The position numbers were made by a program, and so were the translations under genes. From positions 6,324,001 through 6,388,000 of the forward strand of contig NC_049916.1 of assembly GCF_001411555.2 (NCBI RefSeq): 64,000 nt of DNA, written 5' to 3'. Below the pieces are notes generated by a model. That model was not told where the DNA came from. It searched no databases and saw only the letters and a list, made by a program, of their open reading frames with translations. This stretch comes from Juglans regia (taxonomy: Eukaryota; Streptophyta; Magnoliopsida; Fagales; Juglandaceae). This document shows, piece by piece, positions 22,205 to 34,002 of this stretch. Positions within the stretch are counted from its first letter, which is position 1. Every line of letters begins with the position of its first letter.

Positions 22205-22383
22205 GCTGAAGTTCCATTGGCAATTCCCAAGCTCCCATAAAAAATAGGGCCTAGAGAGGAAATTGAACCACCACCCCTACTCTAATTGTTCGTGGGCGCG
22301 CACTGAGGAGTTTCAACGACTTAATCCTGATATATACAGGTTCTATCGAGCACACAACTTGTTGAAGTCGAGTTTTTTTCTTC

Positions 22384-22395
22384 AGCAGGGGGAAT
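22384..22395 (+). other. Polypurine tract of the Gypsy element
   Basis: AGCAGGGGGAAT directly precedes the 3' LTR. It is the expected position and composition of the plus-strand primer of LTR retrotransposons. Confidence 0.75.
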
Positions 22396-22713
22396 TTATG
22401 GATGATCTAATGTAGGAGAGCACTCTGCCAAGGCTAAAGACTCGATCTATTAGTCTTACCTTTTAAATTTCAAGTTTAAATTTCTGTTGGTTATGTAAGC
22501 TGGTTTGAATTTTAAATTTCTATTATGTAAGCTTGTTTGAATTTCGAACTATAATCTCCTTGATTATAAAAGGGATGATTGAATGAAATAAAGGCAAAGT
22601 TGATTGCAAAAGTTTGAATATTATTTAGTTGTTGATGTAACTCCAATCATATCCAAGAGTGTGTGAGGGTGAGACTCCCTAACAGATTCTTTTTATCCAC
22701 ATGTTGGACATCA
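22396..22713 (+). repeat. 3' LTR of the Gypsy element
   Basis: Begins TTATGGATGATC (the first TG has changed to TT) and ends GTTGGACATCA. It matches the 5' LTR over its whole length with about 22 differences and is followed directly by the CGCAT target duplication. Confidence 0.92.
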
Positions 22714-22718
22714 CGCAT

Positions 22719-22960
22719 GGTGTGGGGTGGGGTGTAGGGAAGGATCCACCTTGCCCCACACCATGTGGGTATCACCATTCACCCCTAATCTAACCCTTTT
22801 TTCCAAAAACAAAAAAGAAATTAAAAGAAAATTGAGTAACATGCGTTGCAAGTCTAATCCGTAACTTGCCTTGGCAAGGAAAACAAAATCATTGACTTTA
22901 TTTACAGAGCAAAACACGGAATAGTCAATTTTCATATCATTTTAATTTAGCAATTTAATA
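22719..22960. other. Flank of the Gypsy insertion
   Basis: The G-rich stretch GGTGTGGGGTGGGGTG (22720 on) continues the G/C-rich text found before the 5' LTR at 11250-11325, so the retroelement split a G-rich low-complexity segment. No gene. Confidence 0.6.
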
Positions 22961-22969
22961 ATACAGAAA

Positions 22970-23158
22970 GTATCTCAACTCATTTCATCCCATCTTATTT
23001 AATCATTATAATTTTTCTAAATTTTCAAATAAAATATAATAAATAATTCAATTTTTTTAAATCTCAAAACAAAAATAATATTCTAACAATATAATTTTAT
23101 TCAATTTTTAATTTTCATATCATTTCATCTTATCTCAAATGAACTCAACTCACTATCT
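22970..23158. mobile_element. MITE, GTTTGGAT/GAGATGAG family
   Basis: Starts with ATCTCAACTCATTTCATCCCA and ends with CATTTCATCTTATCTCAAATGA and carries the internal family words AAATAAAATATAATAAATAA and ATATAATTTTATTCAA. The outermost ends are worn, so the limits are approximate. Confidence 0.5.
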
Positions 23159-23161
23159 AAA

Positions 23162-23504
23162 AGGCCCCATTTGGTTTATAGATTCAACTGAGATAAATTC
23201 AGTTCAGTCTAATTTTAAGCTGAGTCTAACATCCAAACACACAACTCTCAAATTACTAAACTCATCTCAACTCAAAATCTTTTTACACGTGGGACCCACA
23301 GTCTTTCAATTCAACACTTATTTACACGCGGGACACACAACCTTTTTCAATTTCTCATAAATATATCTAAATTCATTTTAACATCTAAACACATTTTAAA
23401 CTCAGTTTAGATGAGTCACACATAACTCCCTTCACTACTCAGTTCACTACTATTTATAAATAGTTTAACTCAGATCAGCTCAGCTCAACATCCAAACGTA
23501 GCCT
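23162..23504. mobile_element. MITE with AGGC...GTTTGG ends, 343 bp
   Basis: The left end AGGCCCCATTTGGTTTATAG mirrors ACATCCAAACGTAGCCT on the right. The interior is rich in CAACTCA / GATTCAACTGAG words and has no coding capacity. It sits directly next to another element of the same style, which indicates a preferred insertion site or insertion within an older copy. Confidence 0.65.
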
Positions 23505-25880
23505 AAAACTCTCAGCTGTATATGCACAATTTAGATTGATATATCATTTATTTACCACATGTATTGTTATTCTTTTTAAATTTTCTTATTTTCAATCATA
23601 TTTTAAATAGACATATGAAACTATTAAAAGTGACACATCATTCGACATATACAAATCTTATTAATATATTTATGAATATAGAAACATTTTGCGCACATTT
23701 ATAATAATTAATATATATAAGATTAATTTCTTTAGCAACACAACAACTCATGTTCAACTAAAGTTACAACAAAAAAAATGTTCAAAGAAACTTAAGGTCA
23801 ACTTAAGAAAATTCATGCGTACAAAAGATAAAGCATACGAAAATAAGAAAAATCTTGAAGGTGCTTAAGTAACAAAGAATAGAGAAACATTTGATGTTAT
23901 GAGTTTTTTAATGAGTAATGTTAGACACAATTTTAGGGTATGCAAGTCACATACATTCCGTTCGAACAAAAGTGGAGCCTATCATTAAAAAAAATATTTT
24001 TTTTATATGGATATCAAATTTATCAAACTTTTTCAAATGAGTACACTATTGCTTACACTCTAGAACTGTAAATATAGTTTTTTTTTTAATTTATAATTTT
24101 TTTTTTTTTACTTTTAGAGCCAAAAGTTTAAGTTATGAAGAAATTTCATTTTTTATATAATATTTGGTCTTAGATAATTGGATATTTTTTGAAGGAAAAT
24201 TGTCATCATTCATTCATCAGAGAGACTTACATCCATGACTGGATACATGCAGGGATATTCCATATCGACCATTACCTCATAAACTAGTTAGTGCATTTGG
24301 AGCTCCACCAGTATACTGTTTTCTTTTGTGATTGGTCTGGTATTCACTACTACTGATACTCTCTACAGATAAATGTCCAAGAGATAACACTCTGCCTAAA
24401 CAAAGACTCAATATCATTCTTCATAGAAAAATAGGACTCAATCTCTACAGACAAATGTCTAAGAGATGAACTCATTTTTTTATTTTTACTAAACAATAAG
24501 GAAAGCAGTAAGATAGATGCGAAAATGACGGGTTACAGTTTGAACCAACTCCGGTAGATATCAAAATTTGTGATGGCACATGAAGGCAACACGCTTGTCT
24601 CTTTTCAGCCACAAAAGTCAGATATGAAAGATCTGATGGTGGTGATTCCGGTGATCCGACGGGTGGCAAGAAAAACAGCTGGAATGGGTGGCATGTGAGG
24701 ACCATGCGCAGTTGTGAGCAGCTTGTGAGGACCACGCATAGTGATTTTTGCAAAACCGTCACTATCCTCCGAACAATTTGCAGCTTGAGAGTCTTCTTGT
24801 GTTGCGCGTTTCACTCAAGAGTTGCCTAAAAACTATAAATCTATCTTTTTGGATCTTGAAAGAAACAAAATAAATTAGAAAAAAAGAATTACATTAATAG
24901 ACAAAGTAGGTAAATAGCAAAATGAGGGAATGAGAGAGAAAAGGGGAGGAGGAGCCTCCTCCGATGAAAATCAGATTTGGAGGCCTTTTACAATAGAGAA
25001 AGAGTTTGCCTTTTTAAGAGAGAGAGAGAGAGAGAGAGAACGTAAAATCCAATTATAATCTTTTCTAAAACTCCTATTTTGATACAACTGTCAATTTGGA
25101 GTTAAATAGTTAGTTTTTAGGGGTCATGAATATTCTTTTATGAGTTTAAAAAATGCAAAGACGAAAAAAATTATTTTTTCACCAAATTTGGGGACCCTCA
25201 AATCCTCAATCACCCATCCTAAAAAAAATATGAAAATTAAAAAAAAAAAAATCGAGTGAAGCACTGAAGATGTTTTGATCTTGACTTTTCTTGACAGAAA
25301 AATAAAAGAGAGAGAATCGTCGCGAGAACGTCGATAAGAACAAGTTTATGGACCGAGTTGGCAAAACTGTGGGGCTTGGATCTACACCATTTAGAATTTT
25401 TGTTCAAACTTTAAGATTTATTATAATAGAAGAGAGATAGACAGAAAATATTTATTAAGATATATGATCAAAACTCAAAGTTGACAAATGTTTTCCTTTT
25501 AAGGTCCAGTCCAACAAGTAGTCCCATAAAAAGGTTACAAGTCCATGATGCTTGGGAGACATGTGATTCTTGTTATTAGAGGATCCACACACAAACATTG
25601 GGACTTGATTTACGTGATCCAAGGTCATGACCATCAGACCAGATGGGCCTTGAACTCTGATTTTTTTTTTTTGGGCAAAGTAGATGGAAGCAACTGTTAT
25701 CCTATTTTTCTCATTTAATAGGTGGATGTATGTAGTATAACTCTTCCTTATGGCATTTATATATATATATATATATATGATAGTATTAATTATGAAATTT
25801 TGATGATTATATTTATTTTCATGAAAAGACATTAATTTATTCCATCTTCTTGATGATTACATTTATTTTGATGAAAATCA
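23505..25880. other. Gene-poor intergenic stretch
   Basis: No gene was recognised. It holds T/A runs (24060-24110), a GA microsatellite (about 25018-25040), and a TA run at 25758-25778. A moderately GC-rich patch (24520-24830) has overlapping minus-strand frames without family resemblance. A single CCGTTCGAAC occurs at about 23959, outside the CACTA element. A 27-bp word (TGATGATTAYATTTATTTT) is repeated at 25801 and 25851. Confidence 0.45.
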
Positions 25881-25889
25881 ATTTGAATC

Positions 25890-26410
25890 TAGGGAGATTA
25901 ATGATGAATTGGCTGTTCTAATTACAGAAGAAGATATTGTTGCATCAGAAGCACTTAATAGTGAACAACGACATATTTATGGTTGGTCTTGGAAAATCTT
26001 TTTTCAAATTAAGTTGCTACATTCTTTGTTGATGGTCTTGGTGGGACATGAAAGAAATTTCTATACAAAACACTTCTCACTATAGTGGGATCAAAATAAT
26101 TAGTAACACTTGCAACTGTTTCATATGGGGTTACTGTGTCTAAGAATAGTGGGATCAAAATGGTTTTTATACTAAGAATCTCATTTTTACCAAATGCTGA
26201 TGAAAATTGTGGCTTTCCATTTAAACGAACTTAGTTCCCTATTAGATTAGGCTTTGTAACGAGCATAAATAAGTCACAAGAGCAAACAATAGATTTTGTT
26301 AGGATATATTTACCTCAACCTATTTTTTCACATAGACAATTATATGTGACTTTATTAAGAGCTAAGTCTACTTCTACAATAACGATTTTAAATATGACCA
26401 ATCTCAATTG
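25890..26410 (+). pseudogene. Helitron PIF1-like helicase remnant
   Basis: The translation contains ALNSEQRHIYG and then FFVDGLGGT, a stop, KKFLY at about 26022-26066. This matches the Walker A region of Helitron helicases (usually GGTGKT), with Gly replaced by a TGA. At 26260-26395 it picks up near the C terminus: TSINKSQEQTIDFVRIYLP and FSHRQLYVTLLRAKS, corresponding to helicase motifs V and VI. The segment between is far too short, so most of the helicase has been deleted. No Rep nuclease motif was seen. Confidence 0.8.
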
Positions 26411-27170
26411 AAGCATCTGAAAAGAACTAGATAAAAAATATTGTATATACAGAATTATTAAGATTTGCATTTTCAAATTTATGTTATACAGATAACTAGA
26501 TTCAATTGTATAATTTGAATCTTACTATTGAAACAAAATTGCATATTTTATTTGATTTTCTTTTCTATATATTTAATATTGTGTTATTTAATTTATTGCA
26601 ATTCTTCAACACAAATTATACTTTATATATTTATACATTTGTTATCTTCTTACAAAATTGTATGTTTAGTTTGATGTACATAACTATTATTCTGTTCTTC
26701 AATTTATTGCATTTTTTCAATACAAATTGTGTTTTATATACTGATACATTTAATATCTTTGTACATTAGAAGCTTTCAAGATGAAGACAGTTTACATATC
26801 AATAAATTATATCTCTCCAAGTACAAGAGGAATTGAAAAATCAAGATGATTGTGACAAACAAGTCACCCAAATGAATATGCCGACACTCACCAGTGAAAT
26901 ATCAAAGTCTAACATTAATTGATTCAGAGGTATAGTATTTATTTATTTCATTTTTTTTAAAAAAAAAAAGCCAAACTCTATCTTTCCAATTATAAAAATA
27001 TTGTCATTATAGATAATAGTTATATGTTAGCATTCAAAAACAATTTATTCTCCTTAAAAACATATTTTAAAAAATATTATTTTTTATAACCAAAAAATAA
27101 TTTAAAATCAAAACAAAGTTATTATCGTAAATTAGTAATTACATTTTTTTTATATTATACAGGGAAATCG
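26411..27170. other. Non-coding Helitron interior
   Basis: AT-rich sequence between helicase remnant and RPA-like exons. A diverged direct repeat of about 110 bp occurs at 26560-26665 and 26675-26765 (shared words TTCTTTACAAAATTG-like, CAATACAAATT, CATTTAATATCTT). No gene was recognised. Confidence 0.4.
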
Positions 27171-27171
27171 G

Positions 27172-28930
27172 GTACAAGCTACCATGTTTGGTAAAGATAT
27201 TGATTCGCAGGTTAACACTTTACATATTTTTCAATCATATTATATTAGCAATGCATATGTGTGGCCATCAGATCCTAAGCATAGAATTGAAACACATCAA
27301 TATCAATGGATCTTAAATTCTAAAACAATCATTGAGCAAGTTCTAGATGCTGAAAAACAATTGGAACCATCAAAGTACCACATCATCCCCTTCAATGAAT
27401 TAGATACTTACAAAAACTCAATTACAGAAATAGATAATTTACTCTTCTTTATTTTAGAATCTTTAATTATCAATAGATTAAAAATTTAAATCTTATCTAT
27501 CATATCCATTGGCGGTTGCAACCCTGTCAAGTCATGTAGAAAGATAACCTCAATGTATGGATCAACAACTATTCAAGAATATATGTTATTGAGGTAAAAA
27601 TATTTTTTTAGTTCTTTCTTTTTTACAATTAGTTTTCAATATTAATTTATTAGGTATTCTGTTATTTTTTTTTTAGGTATTACGATCAATCCTCTTAGTC
27701 ATTAGGCGGTGTCATTGCAGGAGTGGTAATCCATATTTAATAATTATTTCTCAATACTTTTATATTATATACTTAAAATATAAGTTCTGTTTTTATTAAT
27801 ATATCTAAACAAATACAACCATATTAATTTTTATTGATCCTAAATTTTTTTGGTGCCTATTCAATATTTACATCTCCATATTTTTTTCTTCTTACGTTGC
27901 ATTTTGTTTGTAAATTTTAATGGCGGCAATTAATGATTCATTATTTGAGAGTATTATTACAAAATATTTGAAATACCCGCTGCATCTCTATCATCTATTG
28001 GTTTTTGAGAAATAACCAAGATTTGTGATGTTGAGAATTGATAAAAAGTTTGCAACCCATGACAATAAAATCCTATTCTTAGTAACAAATTGAAATTTCT
28101 TTGTTGTAACGATAGAAACATACTACATGGAACTTGTTATAGGTAAATCAAAATATTTTGTAACATCAGGATGTATACAACCACTTTGTCTAAAAAATTG
28201 TTTCTGATATAATGTAGAAAGCAAGATTTTGGATAAAGGCATGAAGATAATTGTGGTTAACTTACATCAGATATTTTTTTACATGTCATGTATTGTTTGT
28301 AACAAAGGAACTAACTATGAACACAATGAAAGCTTCCTTTGTTACCATTGCAAACACCAGAGCATTTCCCAATCACGATTTGTATTCTAATAATTTATGT
28401 GACAAATTTAACATATAGTTTTTACCAATTCTAACATAAATTGATATTTTCATCATTTATAGTTGTCGAACTTATGTTGAAGTTGACGATGATACAGGAA
28501 GACTAGCTACTGTTTGGTAAAATAAAATAAAAAATAGTCTATTTCATTACATTGTTCTTAATTAGTTTGTCATTAAAACATATTATTTTTACCTACAACA
28601 TACATAATAATCTAACTACAAACATTGCATTGTAAGATTTCTATTAGTTTACAATACTTGAATTTTCTACATATAGATTCTTTACCTTTTTTTATTAATC
28701 ATGTGAATCTATTAAATTTTTTATTATGCAGGAGCATTTACCATATATAGATAATGTTGCAGCATAAGCTTCACAAAAAGAATGACCGATTCAACTTGTT
28801 GCAAACCCTAATCGATTCAACCAATAGCAGCACAAAAGCTTCAATGTCCTCTCAATTAATCCCATACAAGATGATACAAAATGATGAATCACAAAAGAAA
28901 AACCAGCCAATCGAAATTTTTAACTAATGT
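27172..28930 (+). pseudogene. RPA70-like (replication protein A) gene carried by a Helitron
   Basis: The first exon (27172-27489) reads MFGKDIDSQVNTLHIFQSYY and PKHRIETHQYQWILNSKTII, which matches the OB-fold/DUF223 RPA1-like proteins common in plant Helitrons. Downstream, 28282-28365 encodes a CX2C...CX2C zinc element (CIVCNKGTNYEHN, then CYHC), and after a TTTATAG acceptor 28464-28517 encodes CRTYVEVDDDTGRLATVW. Both belong to the DBD-C region of RPA70. A shorter coding-like piece is at 27922-28012. RPA binds single-stranded DNA; Helitrons probably use captured RPA during rolling-circle transposition. Stop codons between exons and missing pieces make it most likely a pseudogene. Confidence 0.75.
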
Positions 28931-31315
28931 TTTTGTTAGACTTGTATTAAACTTTTCTTAAACAAGTTTACTAAAACTATCGATATGATAAATTTGTATT
29001 AATCTATGTTATATTTTGAACTAGTGTTTTTGTTTTCTAATTTATGCAAACATGTAATTATTATACTCCACTTAACTATCATTATTCAAAAATATTTGCT
29101 AGAATTTACATTTTCTTCCCTAGCGTGCGGACGGATTTGAAAGGTGCACCTTGGAGTTGGTTTAACCATTGGTTTTTAGCAATACGCTCATTACTAAGAA
29201 AGAGTTGAATTGCAAACTATCATCCAAAATTAATTAATATGATTAATAAAACCATCCAATCCCTTAATCCCTATGATTAGAGGACAGATATTTGATCGAC
29301 ACGTGCCCCTACAAAGCTCCAAAATAAAGCAACAGCAAATGCTAAATGCTGAAACAAGTGGAATGACATTTGAAATATTGAAGTCGGAATTGTTGGGTCA
29401 TCCACACCTAAAAGAAAAGAAAAAAAAGGAAAAGTTAAATAATGGCCGTACAAGACAAAGAATGAGGTCATTTTCGAAAGCAAATGGATGGGGGAGAGAG
29501 GAAAGATGGATGCATGCATTCTTACCTTCTTCACACGCAGTTTCAAGCAAAAGGCGGCCTAGCTACCTAGTCGTACGTACTGGACAAACGACATGATCTG
29601 GTAATAATTAATACAGAAAGGAAAGAGCAGTGTGTATAGCCTTTGGCACTTGAAGGAAAGCACCCTTCATCCCGATATTGTCCCTCTAACTTTACCCACT
29701 ATTTCAGTTCACGCACATACAACCAAAGTGGTAAATCAGTTGGTACCAACTAATATTTTATGGATTTGAGATTAAGAATTTAAGTCACGACATAAATTTA
29801 AACTATTTGTGATGGTAAAACATGATCTTTGGATCATGAGATAGGAGTTTTGAACCAGTTGTATACTTTGTGGATGTTGTGGTGACGAATTCACTATTGG
29901 AACATTAGTTTTAATTCAAATCAAACATTCTACAGCGGGAATGAGCTTTTATTGTCTCATTCAAAAAAAATTGCTACGCAAATCGCCCCCTCTCTTATTT
30001 TGAAAGAATAAAAATATATATATACGAAAGGGATAAAATGTTATATATGAAAGAAGAAAAATGTCACAAATAAAAAAAGATGAAGTGTTCTCGACTTTAA
30101 AATTCTATGTTCTTTCATGCTTTTTCAATTTATGATCATTTAACATATGAATGGATGAGGTGATTCTACCAAAAGAATACAGAGTTATGGATGAAAGAAA
30201 GAAAGCAAGAGTACTGTTTCTTACCTTTAAGATCCCATGTCCAAAAGGCTGTAAGAAATTTAATTTATTTTAATAATTATAAAAAAAATTATTAGAAAAA
30301 ATATAGAGCTGACATGACAATAGAAACAAAATACATTAGTTTCCAAATCCAAACGGCGTGCAAGAACCTGTTCTCGACACATGATCATGACCAGGTGCAA
30401 GTTTCCTGACATTGGCAAAAAAATCTTCCTCGAACCCTTAAAATTTCCAAAAGTTTGAATTTGCTTTCAAAATATGTAATGCAAATCAGAAGTAAGCAGC
30501 TCAAAACTTCGTTGCCAAATTGTAAACCACGACAGACAGCAAGAGCTCCCGTGGCGTGCAAGCCAGGAATCCCAGCCGAAGGCATGCATCTCTGCCTTGA
30601 GTCATGTTGACCCACACACTTACGTACCAATTCTTCCTCGATCGATTTCAAGACACTTCACCAAACACGACATGGACACGTACGCCAAACTATATAAGTT
30701 GGACAATCAAATAATAGGACCCACATCATTGGACTCAATTTGACATTCATTCCCATACTTATCCTTGAACCCAAGTTGGATACGAAATGAAATGGCCTTT
30801 GATATGATCATTAGCTATCATTGTCAAGCAGCTTGCTTTCCCTCTTTTTTCTCCTTGTGATTTAACCCCTTACTTTGTGATCTGTCTGTATTAGGCGACT
30901 CAATTCATGTGATCCTCATCTTATGCCAAGGATTTATATATAATGAAGTCTTATTCTTGCACCACCATCTTATCCTACCCAAAGTGATAGACATCAATAC
31001 GAGAATGATCTACAAATTCATGCCACCACTTGTAAGTCATTCTTTTGACGATCTCTATCTTAAATTTTGTCGTCTTCATTCATATTTAATATGTGATGCA
31101 TTTTTAAATTACTTTCGTTTTAAGTTATTACGTATGAAACAATCAAGATGTATGCATCAATATGCGTGATGAAAAATTTAAGATAGAGAGTATCATTGCT
31201 ATTTTACATTATATTTTAAATTACTAGCATTCAAAACCTCTCTAGAAATTCAATCGGATAATTATAAATTTCATATAATTTGTTTTATTTGTTTATCTCT
31301 CTCCTGATCTCTTAA
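28931..31315. other. Gene-poor intergenic stretch
   Basis: No gene was recognised. The Helitron 3' end should lie near 28930-29130, but no clear hairpin plus CTRR terminus could be fixed. 29280-29600 and 30385-30660 are less AT-rich and hold overlapping short frames on both strands that match no family I know. 29700-29960 has weak SINE-like features (GTGGTAAATCAGTTGG, GTTTTGAACC, an A-run at the end), but this was not firm enough to call. Confidence 0.4.
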
Positions 31316-31316
31316 A

Positions 31317-31531
31317 GAGTAATTTAGATTCAGAGATAAGTTGAGATGGTTTGTGAATAATAGAATAAAAGTTGAATTGTTTATTTTATTTTGTGTGAGA
31401 ATTCGAGAAAGTTATTTTGAAATTTGAAAAAATTGAATTGTTTATTATATATTATATGAGAATTTAAGAAAGTTGTAATGATGAGATGAAATAAGTTGAG
31501 ATGAATTTTAAATACAAACAAAGCCGTCTTT
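31317..31531. mobile_element. MITE, GTTTGGAT/GAGATGAG family
   Basis: The left end AGAGTAATTTAGATTCAGAG with GATAAGTTGAGATGG is mirrored by GAGATGAATTTTAAATACAAACAAAGCC on the right (quoted in two parts of the same end). Internal family words are GTGAATAATAGAATAAA and AAAGTTGTAATGATGAGATG. Confidence 0.6.
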
Positions 31532-33020
31532 AGAATTCAGGTAAGAAACTATAGAAAATTCAAATCCTCATAAGTACTTATATATGAAGAAAGAATTTTT
31601 CTCCGATGATTTGATTGTCAATAATTGAGTTGGAACTTAGGGGAAGTTTGTAGTAAAAAATTATGCACCGGAAAGTGCATGTAAATTCAAAAGTTCGTTG
31701 ATCAATCTTAGAGTTTTCAGTATACGATCGAATATGTCACAATCAAATGAATACATTGGATTAAAGCTTTTTAAATCTCACTACTACTCAAAGGGCAACT
31801 ATCTTTAAGCTATCCAAGCTAACATGACTGCGGAACTACAAGAGGATCCATACCACACAGATCCAGACATGGAAGTTGACATGATGTCACATGAACAATT
31901 CGATAAAATAACCCTTTTACATGCGATATTGGAGATCAGATTCTGTCTGGGCTGAAAGAAAAGTGCAGGAAACAATTGATGCACTTCCTTTTACTTACCC
32001 AATACAATGTTTTGCAGTCGTTAGTCAAAATAGGGTAGAAAATACAAAGTATAATAGAAATTCATGAGATGGATAAAAGAGGAGAGAGAGAGGGGCTGCA
32101 TGTCTTATAATTGGTTAAATACATGCAAACCATAAGTCTCTATTTATTTAGAAAATTAAATGAAGATAAGATCAGGTAAATTATCTAATAATTATGAAAA
32201 TCAAATATTTTAATTTGATAATTATGAAAATCAAATCACTTGATAATTAGGATAATATCCAATCAAATTGTCTCTAACAAAATAATATATCAACCAGGAG
32301 AAGCAATATTCTTTTTAACTTCTAAAATGAATAAAACCCTAAATTAAAATCAATGTTACGGATCTACGAAAATTTTATTATCAAGTCAGTATGTAGAGTA
32401 TATTCAGTAAAGAGTTTACATGATATAATTTAAATAATATAGATACTATGCTTTAGATACTCACTTGAGAATATAATATCGATCTCTACGAAGATTTCTC
32501 ATGACTAACCAAATGACTTTAATTATCTACTTCTTCCATTTTCCCAACTGAACTGAGCATTTCTATTCCAAAAACAAACAGTAATATATAAGATTAATTA
32601 TCTTCGCAGTCTGCATGGTGGGGTTGAAAGTGCACTTAAATAGTTGTATTACCATCCCATGTAAATGCTTGCACACCTTTTAAAAGATGCAGAATGAAAA
32701 AACCCAAACATTATGGACTTGCAGATGCAAAAGAAGGTGGTTGAGGGCTTAGTTTCATTTTCTTTTTTGTTTCTTCAGCTTGTCCTTTTTCCCATCTCCC
32801 CTTCTCCATTAAGAAAGACGCCTAAATGGCAATACTGTATAGGCTCGTGACATGGTGACAAGCATGTAGTTTTATTTATTTATTAAGAAATATCATTGAA
32901 ATAGAAAAAGGGAGAAGAACACATAAACGACACGAAGGCACCAGAAGGTGAATGGCACACGATATCCGATCCCATTGGTTGGGGTAATCCAAAAGTCCCA
33001 AGATATCAACCTTCTTCATG
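31532..33020. other. Intergenic sequence upstream of the HD-Zip gene
   Basis: No gene was recognised. The last several hundred bases are probably the HD-Zip promoter. Direct repeats of AATTATGAAAATCAAAT at 32190-32245 are noticeable. No ABRE core (ACGTG) was noticed in the proximal 400 bp, although relatives of this gene respond to ABA. Confidence 0.4.
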
Positions 33021-33025
33021 TCCAA

Positions 33026-33036
33026 CTATATATCCT
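33026..33036 (+). promoter_or_regulatory. Probable TATA box of the HD-Zip gene
   Basis: AACTATATATCC lies about 140 bp before the ATG at 33171, followed by a CT-rich leader (CCCTTCTCCTTCTGC), as is usual for plant promoters. Confidence 0.5.
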
Positions 33037-33170
33037 ACTGCCCTTCTCCTTCTGCAGAGTTCTAAAGAACTTTCATTTCATCCAGGAGGGAATTGGAGTG
33101 ATATCTTTCGTTCATATTAGCTGATAGAACTTGATTAACATGAATTCAAATTACAGTTGAGAAACAGAAA

Positions 33171-34002
33171 ATGGAAGGAAGGGAGTGCAAGTCTTACACT
33201 CCAGCAGTTCCAGAAGGAAGACATGATGATCAAAACCTCACCTGCCAACAGCCAAGAAAGAGGACGAACAAGAAGATCATGAACAAGAAGAGATTTAGTG
33301 ATGAACAAATAAAGTCACTGGAGTCCATTTTTGAATCAGATACGAGGCTCGAGCCTAGGAAGAAGGTGCAACTGGCAAGAGAGCTTGGGCTGCAACCACG
33401 CCAGGTTGCCATATGGTTTCAGAACAGAAGGGCTAGATGGAAGTCAAAATATATAGAGCAAGAATACAGAACACTGAGAGATAATTACGAGAATTTAGCA
33501 TCTCAGTTTGAGTCCTTAAAGAAAGAGAAGCAATCCTTGCTCATACAGGTATAGTTCTCAAACTTCTTATTATAATCTGAGAAGGCATTCCAAATATCTC
33601 TGCAAAATTGATAACCATTAAGCATGTTACTTGCCATTCAAACAGTTGCAGAACCTAGGTGATCTGCTGGGTGAAAACCATGATGGGAACGGGGAGAGCA
33701 GCAGCAAGGGTTTGGAAGGAAACAGCACAGTAGCTGGTAGATCAGATGATGGAAGTTCTGACAGTGAGACTAAAGCAAAGTCGAGTTGCTTGCAGAAAGG
33801 AATGGAACACAAGGGAGTAATGTTTCCATATGAAGAGGAGAATGGCGTTGGAAGCTTTGGGGGGGGAGGACACGGATTTCTGAACATGAACGAACCACAT
33901 GGTCCCTTAGCATCACTCGACGAAGGGTACAGTACCTATGATTCAGGTGGTCTTCTTGATCATTTATGTAGCAGTTCATACTGGCTAAATTCTTGGAGTT
34001 GA
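33171..34002 (+). CDS. HB7/12-like: HD-Zip class I transcription factor (ATHB-7/ATHB-12 type)
   Basis: Two exons, 33171-33548 and 33646-34002, give 244 residues. The intron has a GTATAG donor and a TCAAACAG acceptor and falls inside the leucine zipper, as is usual for this subfamily. Residues about 37-93 are the homeodomain, with the recognition helix [17 protein letters not shown]; residues about 94-130 form the leucine zipper ([20 protein letters not shown]). The stretch [20 protein letters not shown] and the C-terminal end YWLNSWS point to the gamma clade with ATHB-7 and ATHB-12. Such proteins bind CAATNATTG as dimers in the nucleus and act in ABA and water-deficit responses (family knowledge). 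The C-terminal half is Ser/Gly/Glu-rich and acidic. The reading frame is intact and no oddity was seen. Confidence 0.95.

Larger units (their letters stand above)
11325..22718 (+). mobile_element. Full-length Ty3/Gypsy LTR retrotransposon with nested CACTA element
   Basis: The element proper is 11330-22713, flanked by the 5-bp target duplication CGCAT (11325-11329 and 22714-22718). It has two LTRs of 319 and 318 bp, a primer-binding region just after the 5' LTR, a polypurine tract (AGCAGGGGGA) just before the 3' LTR, and gag, protease, RT, RNase H and integrase remnants in Gypsy order (integrase after RNase H). A 6124-bp CACTA element sits between the gag zinc knuckle and the protease. Without it the Gypsy element would be about 5.3 kb, a normal size. 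Stops and frameshifts in gag and pol show that it is dead. Confidence 0.93.

Noticed and set aside
24472..24814. Minus-strand frames of 96 and 69 codons
   Set aside because: Overlapping frames in different phases without motifs; likely chance in a patch with more GC.
25455..25832. 125-codon minus-strand frame
   Set aside because: It starts across a TA run (Tyr-Ile alternation) and has no recognised domain.
29273..29600. Frames on both strands
   Set aside because: Similar-length frames on both strands and no family match; probably composition.
29700..29960. Possible second SINE
   Set aside because: It has weak A-box and B-box-like words and ends in an A run, but no target duplication was found.
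30385..30651. 88-codon minus-strand frame and a possible microRNA-like fold
   Set aside because: Checked against the common plant miRNA sequences I know (156, 160, 166, 169, 172 and others) and none matched; the protein has no motif.
33230..33979. Minus-strand frames opposite the HD-Zip exons
   Set aside because: Shadows of the HD-Zip coding sequence.
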